From Siderastrea siderea (lineage: Eukaryota > Cnidaria > Anthozoa > Scleractinia > Rhizangiidae), in the NCBI GenBank assembly GCA_964030785.1, contig OZ034967.1:62449712-62513711 (forward strand): a DNA stretch of 64,000 nucleotides, in the 5' to 3' direction. The translations under genes and the position numbers were made by a program. Positions 34,381 through 58,375 of this stretch are shown in pieces; within the stretch, counting starts at the first letter, position 1, and every line of letters starts with the position of its first letter. The notes beneath the pieces were generated by a model that was given only the letters and a program-made list of their open reading frames with translations, was not told the origin of the DNA and did no database searches.

Positions 34381-36554
34381 ATGTTTTCACCAGAAGATTC
34401 CATTGAAGAATGCAAAGAGGCATTTTATCTGTACGATCGCAGAGGAGATAAGAAAGTTGAATGCAGCCAGATCGGAGAAGTTATGCGAGCGTTAGGTACA
34501 AATCCAACCGAAGGAGAAATTGCAAAAATTATTCGTAGTCTTGATCCTGCTGGAACCGGAGTTAAACGTGTTAGCTTCGAAGAATTTTTTCCGATTTATC
34601 AAAACCTGCGAGATCGGCAGAAGAAAAGTGGAGGTAAGTTTTGTTATGTCATGAGCTTTATTTTTTCGTATTTAAAAGCGGATGTCACAATTCACAACCT
34701 ACAGTGTGTGAGAAAAATTTTTGTTTTCCCAAATTTTGTTCTTATATTTTGCATTATTTGTAAATTATTTCTTCGAAAACTAACGTGAATGAAGACACAT
34801 ATTCTATTAAAAAGGAAATCAGGCTAATATTTCATAACTGAAAGCAGAATCGAAGCGATTGAATGTCCGGAAGACCTACAGCCAAATATGCTGACATAAA
34901 TGAAATAGAAAGACCAATACTGTTCTGCTTTCCGCATAAAATATGAATATTGACATCACTCGTAATTCATATTGGAGACCCACTCGAAGGTATTTCAATC
35001 CAAATAAAATATGCTAATTTGCAAACTTATAAAGTATTTTCTGCCTTCAATTTAAGTTGGGCAAAACAGCAGAATGAGAAACTGTTGTGCATAGAATCTG
35101 TCACTGAAAACGAACTGGATTTTTTTTTTTAGAATAAAGGATTTTTTGTGAAATTTTTACAAAACTTTTTGGCTGTAAATAAAAGTTGGAAACTTGGCAC
35201 GCAAGACGTATAAAAACATTGCTCCGACTGTTTTATATGTTTTCGAAGTAACTATCATAGGTCGGGCAAACTAGTCGACTTGATCGACCAAAATCTTGTC
35301 TATCTTATGTCCGTCTTGCTGTTAACAAAAACCGGCCACTTCATGTGCGCTTTACATACGTAAGGTTAAATAAAATAAAAAATGACGAAACACTTGCCTA
35401 AACGTAGAATAAATTGAACTCACACCAGTGTTTTTCGTTTACGTAAGCCGTTAATAATCACCTTTCACTCACGGAAAACAGTTGAAAGTCTTTCACGAGC
35501 TACGCTCCAGGCAAAAGCGAACATGAAAAAAGCATTCAAACGACAACTGAGTCGTTTCGCAGGCTCAGTGTCCATGCCAGATGGCCCGTATGCTCTGCCA
35601 TTTGCCCTTCAAAGACTCGAAAAGACGCGGTTTATTTGAATTTTGTGAAAACCAGGTCTAGGACTGCGTTCGCACTACTCCAATTTTTTTTCTTGTTTTA
35701 GTCAGAACAGAAATCTACCTTGGTACTTAATTACCCTACTAACACGACTAACCACAGGAAACCTTTAACCCTTTAATCCGGTCACGTTTTTGGTCTCCCT
35801 GTCACATTAGAAAGGCTAGATTTTTTGTGGATGATGTGATTGGAAACAGGAAAATATGGTACATGACGTTGTTCATGTGCACTCTACTCGATAGCACTTT
35901 ATATGTTGGAGCAAATTCAAGAAAGACTTGACATGGCGTGTCAATTGACGTGCAAATCCGGTTACGTTTTCTCGGCCTAGTTCCCAGCTAGGTTCGTGGG
36001 CGAGAGGACATTTGGTGCATGACAAAAATTCGCTGGTTAGTCGACTGATTGGTGGAAAGGGCGGGAAGGCAACGCCTAGGAACTGGGCTACCGTTGACAA
36101 GCCGCTTGAGGTGTCACTGAGCTTCAATTCACTGAGGCATATCCTTTGACACTTTCAACTCCGGAGCAGTGAGCGGCGCTCCGGCACGAAAATAGCACCA
36201 AAATCAACGTTTGTTGTTGCTGAACAAGGGCCTATACGGTATGGTTTTCGTGGCGAAGCAAAAGCTGACCGATGTATTGTGGATAAACAGAGTATTTAAC
36301 CGCACTTTTGTCAGTTATATTGAACGTGTTTGTCTGTTTCCTTTTTAGTTGATCCAGAGTATTTTATTGAATGTCTTCGCGTGTTTGACCGAAACTGCAA
36401 TGGATTGGTGACCGCGGCCGAGTTACGTCACGTGCTGTGTAGTCTTGGTGATAAATTGACAGCTGAAGAGGTTGATCAGCTTTTAGTTGGCTTTGAGGAC
36501 AATCAAGGACAAGTACTGTACGAGGAATTCGTGAAGCACATCATGTCAGGATAA
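34381..36554 (+). CDS. essential myosin light chain (calmodulin superfamily)
   Basis: Two exons: 34381-34633 (donor GAG|GTAAGT) and 36349-36554 (acceptor TTTTTAG, stop TAA). They join in phase 1 to 153 codons, 152 aa, the usual length of alkali light chains. The order of motifs matches MYL6-type proteins: [40 protein letters not shown], then [15 protein letters not shown] and [14 protein letters not shown]. The first EF loop ([12 protein letters not shown]) ends in Gln and should not bind calcium. The third loop ([12 protein letters not shown]) keeps all side chains needed. The product wraps the first IQ motif of a myosin heavy chain. The ATG at 34381 is chosen because homology begins a few residues later. 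Confidence 0.92.
34634..36348. other. intron of the myosin light chain gene
   Basis: 1.7 kb with short ORFs only. At 35764 ttaaccctttaatccggtca resembles one end of a TTAA-type MITE. Confidence 0.6.
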
Positions 36555-36757
36555 TGCCATCACCTAAGAACGTGACAACAAGGCGGAACGTTTCTTTTGA
36601 TCTTTTCTAGTCGTTATGGATTATTTGAACTAAAATACTGAGATAGAACAAAAAGAGAAGAAGGAAAGGATTGTAGTTTCTAATGGATTTGCTTGCCAAG
36701 GTGATGAGCTAGTTGTGAAGTAATGTTCTGTCTTCCTCGGAACCTTAATAATAGGGA

Positions 36758-37003
36758 TCTTTATATTTGACTACCAGCACTAGTTTGAGTACGACTTTTC
36801 AATTCCAGTTTGCAGGCTTTAAATTATCAGGTCACATACCATTCACAAATACATACCATACATACTCATTCCTGGAACTTCCTTCTCCAATGGTAAACAA
36901 CACGAAAGAGTGAAGGATCTAAAAACGTCACTGGTTTGAAATTTGGAAATCGTACTCGTACTCAATCTCGAACTCGTGGTCCGATCTAAAGGTCGCTGAT
37001 AAA
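36758..37003. mobile_element. MITE, about 245 bp
   Basis: The left end gggatctttatatttgacta and the right end gtccgatctaaaggtcgc are imperfect inverted repeats. Subterminal gtttgagtacgac matches inverted tcgtactcgtactcaa. The same family occurs in pieces at 31340-31520 and near 32010. Confidence 0.6.
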
Positions 37004-37660
37004 TCCAAGCAGGTGGCCTATAACTGTAGTTTGCACCGTTTCGGGACTTTCAGTTCTTTAACGTTTAATTAAGGATTAATAAAGATCTCATTTCTGATCT
37101 TTGACCTCGAATCTTGCTTAACTCAAATACAAAACTTGGCAGCAAAACTAAGAAAATGAAAAAGCGTCCCATGTTCAGACGGATTCTATAACCAAGTAAT
37201 CGAACTCGGGTTCAGCTAATTCTGCCTTCATCCCGCTTATTATCTTCCAGCAGTCGGCTCTAGACATCACATTGCTCTTATTGACTGAAGCTACAACTTT
37301 GTCCTTCTGCTACACCGATTAGATGCTTACATGTTTTAAAAAACCTTTCCCACCTTGGCAAAAGTTAACCGCGGCTTTGCTAGACATTGACCAGCTACGG
37401 CGTTTGCTTTTAGCTACAGCTACTAAGTCCAAGACAAGTGCTTAGTCATCATCACAATGGATGTCATCAAGCTCTTGGAACCAAACCTAGTTGATTACCA
37501 CAGCGCCTCCTCAGTTAAGGCATAAAATTCTTGCCTCACATCTAACTCAATCATGAACCACCTTGACTGCCTTTCGTCACCGTAGTGGTCAATCCCAAAA
37601 TCGAGTTAGCAGGCTCAATTAGGAGTCTGTCCTATGTGGAGAAAACATTTTGCCAGCGTT
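37004..37660. other. no gene seen
   Basis: Short ORFs only; nothing recognised. Confidence 0.5.
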
Positions 37661-37800
37661 GGTTTAAATTGTGTGGCGGTGCGGCATCGCCACACAATTT
37701 TAACCAACGAAGCGCGCAGCACAGAGTTGAGTGCAGTCAACTCATATCCAATAAGCACGAGTGGAATAATTGTTTTTATGAAATTCTCTACTTCTGCCAT
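37661..37800. repeat. dispersed repeat with short hairpin
   Basis: aattgtgtggcggtgc and gcatcgccacacaatt form a 15-bp hairpin at about 37667-37700. The following sequence (aaccaacgaagcgcg to gagtggaataatt) is shared with about 15360-15435. Confidence 0.65.
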
Positions 37801-37969
37801 CATTGCTCAATTTTTTTTGCGATATTTTTGGACAAAACAACCGATTTCTCTTATATTAGCTGATAACTGAGAAATCTGAGAAAGTGCTGGAAAAAACCGA
37901 TTTATTTCCTACTGAGCGTTTCCCCCAATCAAAAAAGGGTGCACCACAAGAGATAAAGAAAATTTCTTT

Positions 37970-38022
37970 GACCTCGGTGGGATTCGAACCTACCGATGCT
38001 CTACCGTCTGAGCCGTGAGGCC
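37970..38022 (-). ncRNA. tRNA-derived sequence lacking the anticodon arm
   Basis: On the minus strand, GGCCTCA (acceptor), CGGCTCAGACGGTAGAGC (D arm) and TAGGTTCGAATCCCACCG with AGGTC (T arm and 3' acceptor) are present. The D arm passes directly into the T arm with the anticodon stem-loop missing, leaving 53 nt. A SINE head or deleted tRNA pseudogene is likely. Confidence 0.6.
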
Positions 38023-40101
38023 AGAAGGGAGCAGGTCGAGGGTGATTTAGGAGATATGAAGGGTACATGAAGGGCAAATTTACACCGTACGGAAAAATCA
38101 GGTCCGGACCCGTTAAAGAAGTGTACAGATAATATGTTTTTGCCCGTGTAAACTGTGCGTACAATGTTTTCTTCTGAACGGTCAGGACCCGGAGTTGGTT
38201 TAGGGAATATAGGCGCTCACAGGAAGAAAAACACGGAGCCGTCTTTACATTTTAAGAGCGCTGTGTAAAAGCTTCTCCGACCCCTACCTGCTACTATGGA
38301 CCCTTAGATTTGAGTTACCACAATTAGAGTAACCGTCTCCAACTTCAGTATGAGCATAATCAAACCCTGGATAAGACAATCCATGAAGCCTATGGTGGGA
38401 TTCTAACCAAAATGTGTGCGGCAGTCAACGAGTACTGGAAATCAACTACTTCTAGGATACGGGGCTGCAGACGCTACTGCACCAACCACTTCCCCTTTTT
38501 AATAAAACGCCAACTGTGTAGTTCAAACCTGACAACTGCGCCAATAGCTGTTACTCGTGTCACCCCGCAAACACACGCCCTTGTCAGATTAACAGCGTAC
38601 TGGCCGGCAGTTTGGGGCACTGCATTCTTCTTTAAGTAGAGTTGACAAATACAATTGCGTGTTTCGCGACAACGCACAGGCAAAGTTACTTTTTAACTTG
38701 GTTTAATGATCCTTTTTAACGTACAACTTCAGAATGGTGAAACAAATTAAAAATACAAGTTAAGAGTAATCTAGGTAATATACTCAGTTTTGCTAAAACT
38801 GAATTTTTAGTCAGTAAACAAGGAACTACATCTATTTGACCAAAACTACAGTTACGATGACTCAAATACCATTTACTAAAGAATGCAATAACAAAATTTT
38901 TACATTTCAGTTTAATCCAGTTTGTATGCACATAAAACGTATTCAAGACATTTTGAGCTTATAGAAAACGACAAGAAAATGCACTATTTCTCCAAGGGAA
39001 CACGTGAATCTAAAAGTAAACCTGTACTCTTAAGTCTAGTTTTCCAAAGTTAAAATATTTCATTTCGAGCCTACAAATTACTTGGAAAAATTTTACGAAA
39101 AATTATAAATGCATTTAATATTGCATCTTTTAACGACTATTTTTATTCAAGCACAGGCACGCATAGCGTACAAGACTTAAAATTCCGATAATAAGCCCAG
39201 GGCTTGTATTTGTAAAAGAGGCTTTTTGGTGGTCTTACTATCTGGAGGAGGGGAGGATATTTTCGGAGGGGTTTATTATCGGAGGCACTTTTGCACTTCA
39301 AAAATGGTTCGGCCATAACAAGACGAAAGACTAAACAAGCCATTTTACCATGAAATGAACAGGAACACAACGTAAAATGTAGAAGAGAACGAAAACTATA
39401 ACCTTAATGGTAAGTTAAGACTCTTTTAACATGCCAATATGGAACGCAAAACAAGCACTGCAACTATCACTTATTATTATTCAACAAATTGTCACTATGC
39501 CCATATATGGTAAGGAAGCCCTCAATATCTGTCATCCTACATGACAGATATCCTGCGATATACGTAAAAGACCATATTTGGAAGCGCACTGCAGATTTAC
39601 TTTCCTTGCTTGTTTGGCGGCCATTTTGAAAAGCGAGGCAGTTTTAGCAGTGTTCTCCGTAACTTTTAACTCTCTGGAAGAAACTTTCCACGATTAAATG
39701 CTCTCAAAAAGTCAACAAGTATTTGCTTCAGGTCACAAAGATATCCAGAGGTTGACTTGGAATTTTCATAGTGAGAACTCAACCAAGAAAATGCTATTGC
39801 GAACGAAGCAGCACACTTGCTCACGGAAAGTTGTAAAGACTGAAGTTGAAAAGATTTTAATTCACAGAAAGAGGACTTATTCTCGGTAAGGTAGCAATAT
39901 TTTTTTTCCTTTGTCTTGTCATTTCCAAACATGAGTTTGTAAATAAGTCTTTTTAAGTGAACGGTAGTAAACTTCGATTTCTTGAAGTTCTGTTTTGATT
40001 TTAATTAAGCTTATGTGTTGCTAGCTTTTAGCGTTTTATCATGGAGCCGTAGTTTTTCTCGTTCTGAAAATGGTAGGCGATGGGAATTTGTTGAATAATA
40101 A
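38023..40101. other. no gene seen
   Basis: Chance ORFs only. A small hairpin (atatctgtcat / atgacagatat) lies at about 39525-39551. Confidence 0.55.
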
Positions 40102-40213
40102 AACAATTATCCTGCTCAATCTTGCGGAATATCCCCTGATTTAGCCAACTCGGCCTACGGTCTCGTCGGCGAAGTATCAGGTGGTATTCCGCGCGATTTC
40201 GCAGGATAGTTGT
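40102..40213. mobile_element. MITE, 112 bp
   Basis: The left arm aacaattatcctgctcaatc with gcggaatatcccctgat and the right arm atcaggtggtattccgcgcg with caggatagttgtt are inverted repeats. It abuts the Tc1-like element. Confidence 0.75.
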
Positions 40214-40374
40214 TACAGTTGATCCACGTCACGCGTGAACGGAAACTCTAAAATTCAAAACAACGTGACGAGTCACGTTCTCCATATTTGGGCATTCGCC
40301 TTGTGTTTCTTGAGATTCAGAGAGGGATTTCGAAAATCGAAAGGAGATTTCGAATCTGTCACAGATTTTTCGAA

Positions 40375-40761
40375 ATGTTCAGACCTGGTTACGTTAATGC
40401 CTTAGGTCGGAAGAACAGGCCACGTAGGCCTCTCCACAAGGAAACGAGAAGACGAATAGTTGATCGTTATTTGACTGGACAGGGACCGAAAGCGATCTCC
40501 ACAGCAGCTCGTGCAACTCCTGGCGCTGTTTATTCACTGTTTATTGTATCATTCGACATCACGAAACGTTCAGTACATGTGAGGCGTTCAGTCAAGGGGG
40601 ACGAAGTTATCCTTCTAAACTTTCAGACGACGTTGCATGTAGAATCTATTGAATTGTTCAAACTAGCGAAACCTAGGATATATGGATGGGAAAATCGCGA
40701 AAGATTGTTGAGCAGTAGGTTATGCAATAGACGAAGCACAGGTCACCAAAGCGTGATATGA
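40375..40761 (+). pseudogene. transposase DNA-binding domain fragment
   Basis: From the ATG at 40375 the first 55 residues (FRPGYVNALGRKNRPRRPLH, then KETRRRIVDRYLTGQGPKAI) form a homeodomain-like/paired-type helix-turn-helix as in Tc1-family transposases. The rest of the open frame has no similarity that I recognise and runs into the foldback, so the catalytic part is lost. It sits between the TIRs of the Tc1-like element, in the sense expected for its transposase. Confidence 0.6.
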
Positions 40762-41183
40762 GAGTTTGTATGGAGCTGAAATTCGATTGAAAATAATCGG
40801 CAGTTTTCCGTGGAAAATACCTAAAAATCAAAATAGAGTTTGAAAAACCTTATCTTTGTGTGTTTGCTGTGTCTTTACCGCTTTTCCGAACTGCTGGATG
40901 CCGTTTGGGGCGATATTCTGTTTAACGGTCGAAGTGACGTCTTGTCACGTACTGGCTTTACTTTGACAGATGTCGCATCGACCGTTAAACAGAAAATCGC
41001 CCCAAACGGCCTCCAGAAGCTCGGAAAAGTGGCAAAAACACAGCAAACACACAACAGGTAATGGCCTTCAAACCTATTTCGCTTTTTAGGTATTTTGCAC
41101 GGAATACTGACCATTTACATTTTGGATCGAATTTCAGCTCCATAAAAACAACTCACATTACGCTTTGGTTAACTGTGCACGAA
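40735..41183. repeat. foldback with about 210-bp arms
   Basis: Left arm 40735-40945, right arm about 40970-41183. Matching landmarks are accaaagcg, atggagctgaaattcgat, aaaatacctaaaaa, gtgtgtttgctgtg and ccgtttggggcgat. A related single arm occurs at about 42770-42960. Confidence 0.85.
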
Positions 41184-41641
41184 GCGTCGGCTTTGTCTTT
41201 AATCAACCTCGCAACTAGGAAAAACTGTCATCACTAATTGCTTGACACGGCAGATGTATCTTGGTTTTCGTCCACTTCCTTCGGAGCTACCGTTCTTACA
41301 CAAGCGTTCAGCTCCAAGGTTTGTTCTCGTTCGGTTGAAACAGGAATCACGCGTCAGCAAAATAATTGACATAATTTCACCTCCTTCTAGTCGTCTAAAA
41401 CGTTTTTGAACCACTGACGAGAAGCGAACCCAGAAAATAACGCGGTCTCTCGATAAAACAAAGATTTGTCCCGTCACAACCCCTTGCTTCTACAAAGATA
41501 GAAGCCATTTTCGGAAATTTCAATGAGATCTTCAATATTTCCCTTGTGATCTCCGTTATGTCGCTGAAAGTAGCTTGTTTATTTGAAGACTCGGATCACG
41601 TGCTGAGGTTTCGGTTCACGCGTGACGTGGATCAACTGTAA

Positions 41642-42187
41642 ATATAAGCCCATGGGCTTATTTTCGGGGGGGGGAGGGTGGGGGTGGGTCGTTATCGGAA
41701 TTTACGGTATGTTGCAGAGGCAAGTCTTATTCTACCTTATCTGTAATTTGGTTCTCAGGCACAATCCCCCTCCCCTCCCCTCCCCCCAAAAAATAGTTTT
41801 TGTTACTGACATCACTACAAATTGCTGTGAACCAGCTGTTGCAATTACTCTCCTCTCAATTCATTTGCTAGGCACATGGGAGCTGAGGAAAGTAAGGGCC
41901 GGTCATTTAAGCGAGGTCTAACTTAGACCGCGGCTTAAGCCACTGACTGAACCTTCAAGTCTTTTTATAAAGGGGTCATTTTAAGTAGACAACAGCTTTC
42001 GCAGTCTGTTCTATATTCCTTCTTGACACTGTTAACACCGTGAATAACATTCTAACGTTGGGTTTGACGAGATTGAAATTGGTTAAGACCACTTTTGTTG
42101 AACTCCGTTTAAACTTCGTTTAAATAACTGGCCCTACATGTTTTAAAAACAGCTTTTCTTTTTAATTCAGCAATACCCTACGAAGGC
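41642..42187. other. no gene seen
   Basis: G-rich and C-rich runs (about 41666-41688 and 41765-41790) are present. No ORF of interest. Confidence 0.5.
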
Positions 42188-42720
42188 AAGATAATATCCA
42201 TCCTCAGAGATCCAGGGGCAGCTAGTCGGGACGACGGGATTTTCACGGGCGAAAGCTTACAACAAGAGCGGGAGAGCCCCTGGGCACTTTATACTCTTAC
42301 CGATCCAGTTCCAGAAGCGTTTGAATTCTCTCCTTCTGATTGGCCAGAAACATATTTTTCTGGCCAATCAGCGAAGAGGAACAGCCGGGCGACTCTCATG
42401 TCTTCTTACACGAGCTTGTTTTCCTCATCGATCGCCGTAGTAGCGTGGCCCGTTCAACGGGAACATTTTTGAGGAGAGCTTCAGAAAAAAATTAATAAAT
42501 AAACGAAGTCGAGGAAATCGCAAACTATAACGTGGCCGCAAGAAAACAAACACTCACAGGGAATTTTTCACGGCCGACTTATCGAAGGTATCGCAAATTT
42601 TTAGAGCTAGCGACTTCCCCTTTCTCCAATGTAACAAATTATTTCTCCTTCTTCGTTGATCTTCGTCTGAAACTTTCCATCTCTGATGCACGGGCCACGC
42701 AACCATGTTGATCGAGCGTG

Positions 42721-42768
42721 TCATGTCACGTACTAGAGAGACCTAGTTCTCTCTAGTACGTGACATGA
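42721..42768. repeat. perfect 21-bp hairpin
   Basis: tcatgtcacgtactagagag plus one base pairs perfectly with its inverted copy ending at 42768, around a 6-base loop (cctagt). Confidence 0.9.
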
Positions 42769-42769
42769 T

Positions 42770-42960
42770 CGACCGTTAAGCAGAAAATCGCCCAGATCGG
42801 CCTCCAGAGGCTCGGAAAAGCAATAAAAACACAGCAAACACACAGCAGGTAATGTTTTTCAAACTGTGTTTCCATTTTAATGCATTTTCAGCGGAAAACC
42901 GCCGATTATTTTCGATCGAATTTCAGCTCCATACAAAGATCGTGTCTAAAAGTACACACG
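42770..42960. repeat. relative of the foldback arm at 40980-41150
   Basis: Shared landmarks are gaccgttaa(a/g)cagaaaatcg, cagcaaacacac and tcgaatttcagctccat. Only one arm is present. Confidence 0.75.
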
Positions 42961-43036
42961 AGTGACCACGAGTGACCACGAGTGACCACAAGTAGACCAC
43001 GAGTGACCACGAGTGACTTCGAGTGACCACGAGTGA
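42955..43036. repeat. 12-bp minisatellite
   Basis: The unit gagtgaccac(a) is repeated about seven times with small changes. Confidence 0.85.
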
Positions 43037-43651
43037 GAATGCATCAAAATATTATGCTGATGTCATGATGACGTCATCATTACATCATTTTATCAAATAG
43101 TCTCAATTTTACGGCAAACTGACTGTTTCTTGAGACCTTAATACCTGGATTCGACATTTCCGCCATTCAAAAAATAAAACACAAACAGCGCTAATAAACA
43201 TTATAAACTTACGCATTTTTATACAAACTTGACGTTTCGTATGCTAGTCAACATACATTTTCAAAAGTGACAGTTACAATTTTGACAAACCTTTTATACA
43301 ATAGTGATAAGGGGTCTGGAACCAAGATTAAGAAAACAATCTTAAAAGTGAGTCTATAAGAAGCTACAGCTAATTAATAAAGTATCAGCTTCTCACTGCT
43401 AACTGAATGGGGGAGGGGCTAGGGGACGGACAGGGAGGGGGATGGGGGGTACAAACTTCCCGCCACCCGCACCCTTTAATCTCGATTCTCGCCACTTTTC
43501 TTAACTTTTTCTTCCCGCCCTTTTTTCTGCCCCCCGTGCACCTCCCTCCCTCTTTTCTACCCGGAGTCCCATTAAAGATTGTTGATGGCGATTGATGAGG
43601 AAAACAACCTCGTGTAAGAAGACATGAGAGTCGCCCGGCTGTTCCTCTTCG

Positions 43652-43687
43652 CTGATTGGCCAGAAAAATATTTTTCTGGCCAATCAG
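43652..43687. repeat. 36-bp perfect palindrome
   Basis: The half-site ctgattggccagaaaaat reads identically on both strands across the centre. The left-arm counterpart at 42336-42371 has one change. Confidence 0.9.
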
Positions 43688-43835
43688 AAGGAGAGAATTC
43701 AAACGCTTCTGGAACTGGATCGGTAAGAGTAAGTGCCCAGGGGCTCTCCCGCTCTTGTTGTAAACTTTCGCCCATGAAAATCCCGTCGTCCCGACTAGCT
43801 GCCCCTGGGTCTCCGAGGATGGATAAAATCCAACT

Positions 43836-44176
43836 CCAACCCAGTCAGCACAGAATTCTGAAAACATACTTGAAGATAGAGAAAATACTCTGCTAGATAC
43901 CCAACATTTTGAACTGCACAGTAAACTGGGTTTGTTTAAGCTCATTTTTCTTAACGTTGTCTTTCACCGATTTGTACGAAATAATAACTTCTTGTACACG
44001 TACCAGTAATCTTAGAAATGTAATCTTGATGGGATGCAGCATTGCATTCCCTATTTGCTTCTGCAAGATTGATTTTTGAAGTTTAGTTAAAATCGTAAAT
44101 CAACACTGTCAACAAAGAATCGAATACGTTTAGAGTGGGCAACGAGCCTGCAATCTTGAAAGCAACGTCTGCTTAT
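43836..44176. other. 3' flank of the Schlafen-like gene
   Basis: No gene seen. It would contain the 3' UTR on the minus strand. Confidence 0.5.
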
Positions 44177-56271
<12,095 letters not shown>

Positions 56272-56403
56272 AAAAGGCCTGCAGATTTTAACCAAAGCTT
56301 CAATTCACATTGTTTGAAATAAAAACAGTTTAGTGTCAAGTAAAAGCCATCTTTTGAGAATTGTGGCATTCTAGAAGGTAAACACTGTAACATAGTAACT
56401 CAC

Positions 56404-56433
56404 TGATTGATTGATTGATTGATTGATTGATTA
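56404..56433. repeat. (TTGA)n microsatellite
   Basis: Six to seven copies of gatt. Confidence 0.9.
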
Positions 56434-58375
56434 AATGGGCACAGACAAGAGAGCTGTCTGAAATTGACCCTTGTTTGAAGGGGTCCATGGAAAAATGCCC
56501 TCCCCCCCACCTCCAAAGTTCTTAACTGAGCTGCTTTTCAATTCTGCGTTTTTGTTTCAAGTTTCTGATAATGATGTCATGCTCTATGCAGTCAAACCTG
56601 TACTGAGCGTAATACATATTAAAAACAGCATTTTGGTTCTTAGTTGATCACATGATGTACAGTTCCATGAGAAAAACTCACATGGCTATATGATATGAAA
56701 AGGTGGAACAAAGAGAACTAATTATACACTGTCTAATTCATTTGTCCTGTAGGCATGTGGTCTTTTTACTTTCCGATCTTTGGTTAAATATTTTGCCTTA
56801 AATCAGAGAGAACGGTGTAATTCAGTTATCAAAACCGTTTACTCGGTTGTGTAAGGAGCAGTAACAATATCCTTTTCATGCAACTAGTTAAAAAAGAACC
56901 TAATGAAAGAAGAATTCGACGTACAATGTTGATACTAAGTTATTGTAAACGAACTTGCACCACGTTTATTATATGCTCCATTGAATTCGGTAGATTTTGA
57001 CTTTGTTGGCAAACAATTTGCTTTCATTAAAATATTTGTCATTGACTTCTTATTACATTTGATGTCTTCGAATTATTTTCTTTACCATTTACCGGGTAAT
57101 ACAGGTCAAAACAATAGAAACAGCTTTGTGGGACCTAGGAAAGGGTGACCATGACCGCTTAATAGAGATTTGGTTTACAGTAATTAAGGGAAGCGATTTC
57201 CGCGACTTTGACAAGTGGCTGCTCAAAAGAAGGTGACCGTTTAATACACTGTTCACTTAATACAGGTTTGACTGCATTCAAGCATAATGCAACCTAATTA
57301 CTTGTTTGCCTTTAAGTCAATGACCAAAACCAGATCCTGGTGTAGAAATTGCTTCAAATGGAGGTAATTTTAAAGAGCTTATCATCAAATTTCTCTGAAG
57401 TCAGGAAGGGCTTTTCTCCATCCATCATTTCAATGATTAAAATAATCCATCTGGGGAGTTGAAATCAAACACTGTGTAATGGCAACATAAATTCTAACTT
57501 GCGAAGAAATAATGGCAGCTTCATATCGGCATATAGAATGAGCCCAGTGATTCTGTGACTGGTTTTGCCCCACAGAGGCCAAGACCCGAGGAAGCATCCT
57601 TGAGGTTCCTGCATGTAGGTACTTACAATAACAACATATGGTTCCCATACCAGAATAAATCTCGATTTGTCCAAACTGGGGCCATCGGGAGGAGTGAAAG
57701 TGGGTGCACAAGTGGGTACTGGGAGGTGTGATAAAAGCCTGCATGGTAATTGGTTCTTATGTTGATAAAAGCATGCGTGATGATGAGCTAATCATGACGT
57801 ATGGACAATGAATGTCTGTATGGTGATTGGGTAATAATGACAACACACCAGTCCACACTGTGTCAATCTATTCTAGCCTGAATGCAAAGGAAATAGGAGA
57901 CTTCTAGATCTGCACGCAGGATATGGTACTCTAGTCTAAGTCCTCAGCTTCACTGAAAATCAATTTCGGCAAGAGAAATTCAAAAAAAAGAAAGAGTTCA
58001 TGATTGCTGGGTCTTATAAAAATTTGCGTGTGATCAAGCTCTGTTAAATTCTACTTTCTAGTTTCCTTTTTTTGTCAGTAATCAGCATTCAATGATTGTG
58101 GTGGTCCCAGGTGGTGGATGAGTAACACCCTTAAGCAAATTTTTAATGTCATTGGTTGGAGTGAAATGATCTTGTTCACATTTATTTGTGACTCTTTTTT
58201 GAGGTAACATTTTTTGCTTCCATAGTTTTCCTTCCTTAAGATGTGCAGTATGTTTGTGACTTGACTGGAGAGACAGGGTGTGCTTGGTAGGAAGATGAAT
58301 TAAGATTCATCAAAAAGATAAAGTGCACATTTTCTTTCAACCCCAAGGTCCAGGGAGGTACTCCCTATAATGGCC
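56434..58375. other. no gene seen; possible 5' region of the Schlafen-like gene
   Basis: Chance ORFs only (104 codons at 57430-57744, minus). Any 5' untranslated exons and the promoter of the Schlafen-like gene should lie here but could not be located. Confidence 0.5.

Larger units (their letters stand above)
40216..41638 (+). mobile_element. Tc1/mariner-like transposon, non-autonomous
   Basis: The left end, after a TA at 40214-40215, is CAGTTGATCCACGTCACGCG; the right end inverted is identical over the first 26 bases, then continues with one mismatch. Including the flanking TTA, the match is 33 of 34 bases. A TA follows at 41639-41640. The length of 1,423 bp is close to full-length Tc1 elements, but the middle is occupied by a foldback (40735-41183) and no catalytic DDE/D region is visible. 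Confidence 0.85.
42188..43835. mobile_element. element or region bounded by about 245-bp inverted arms
   Basis: The left arm about 42196-42437 and the right arm about 43582-43826 are highly similar in inverted orientation (gctagtcgggacgacgggat, cctgggcac, cgatccagttccagaagcgt, cgactctcatgtcttcttac). The 1.1-kb core has no ORF of interest; the 186-codon frame at 43385-43945 crosses the arm and is chance. The core holds a perfect hairpin, a foldback-related piece and a minisatellite. Confidence 0.75.

Noticed and set aside
37970..38022. Functional tRNA gene
   Set aside because: No anticodon arm; 53 nt only.
39666..39932. Overlapping 63- and 88-codon frames on opposite strands
   Set aside because: No domain, no splice context, typical chance ORFs.
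43228..43268. Possible hammerhead relic (gtatg...catacgaaac on the minus strand)
   Set aside because: Only the stem II-GAAAC part is present; the CTGATGA half is not.
43385..43945. 186-codon minus-strand frame
   Set aside because: It crosses a repeat arm and a C/G-rich low-complexity tract, with no domain or splice signal.
57430..57744. 104-codon minus-strand frame upstream of the Schlafen-like gene
   Set aside because: No recognisable domain and no splice signals tying it to the gene.
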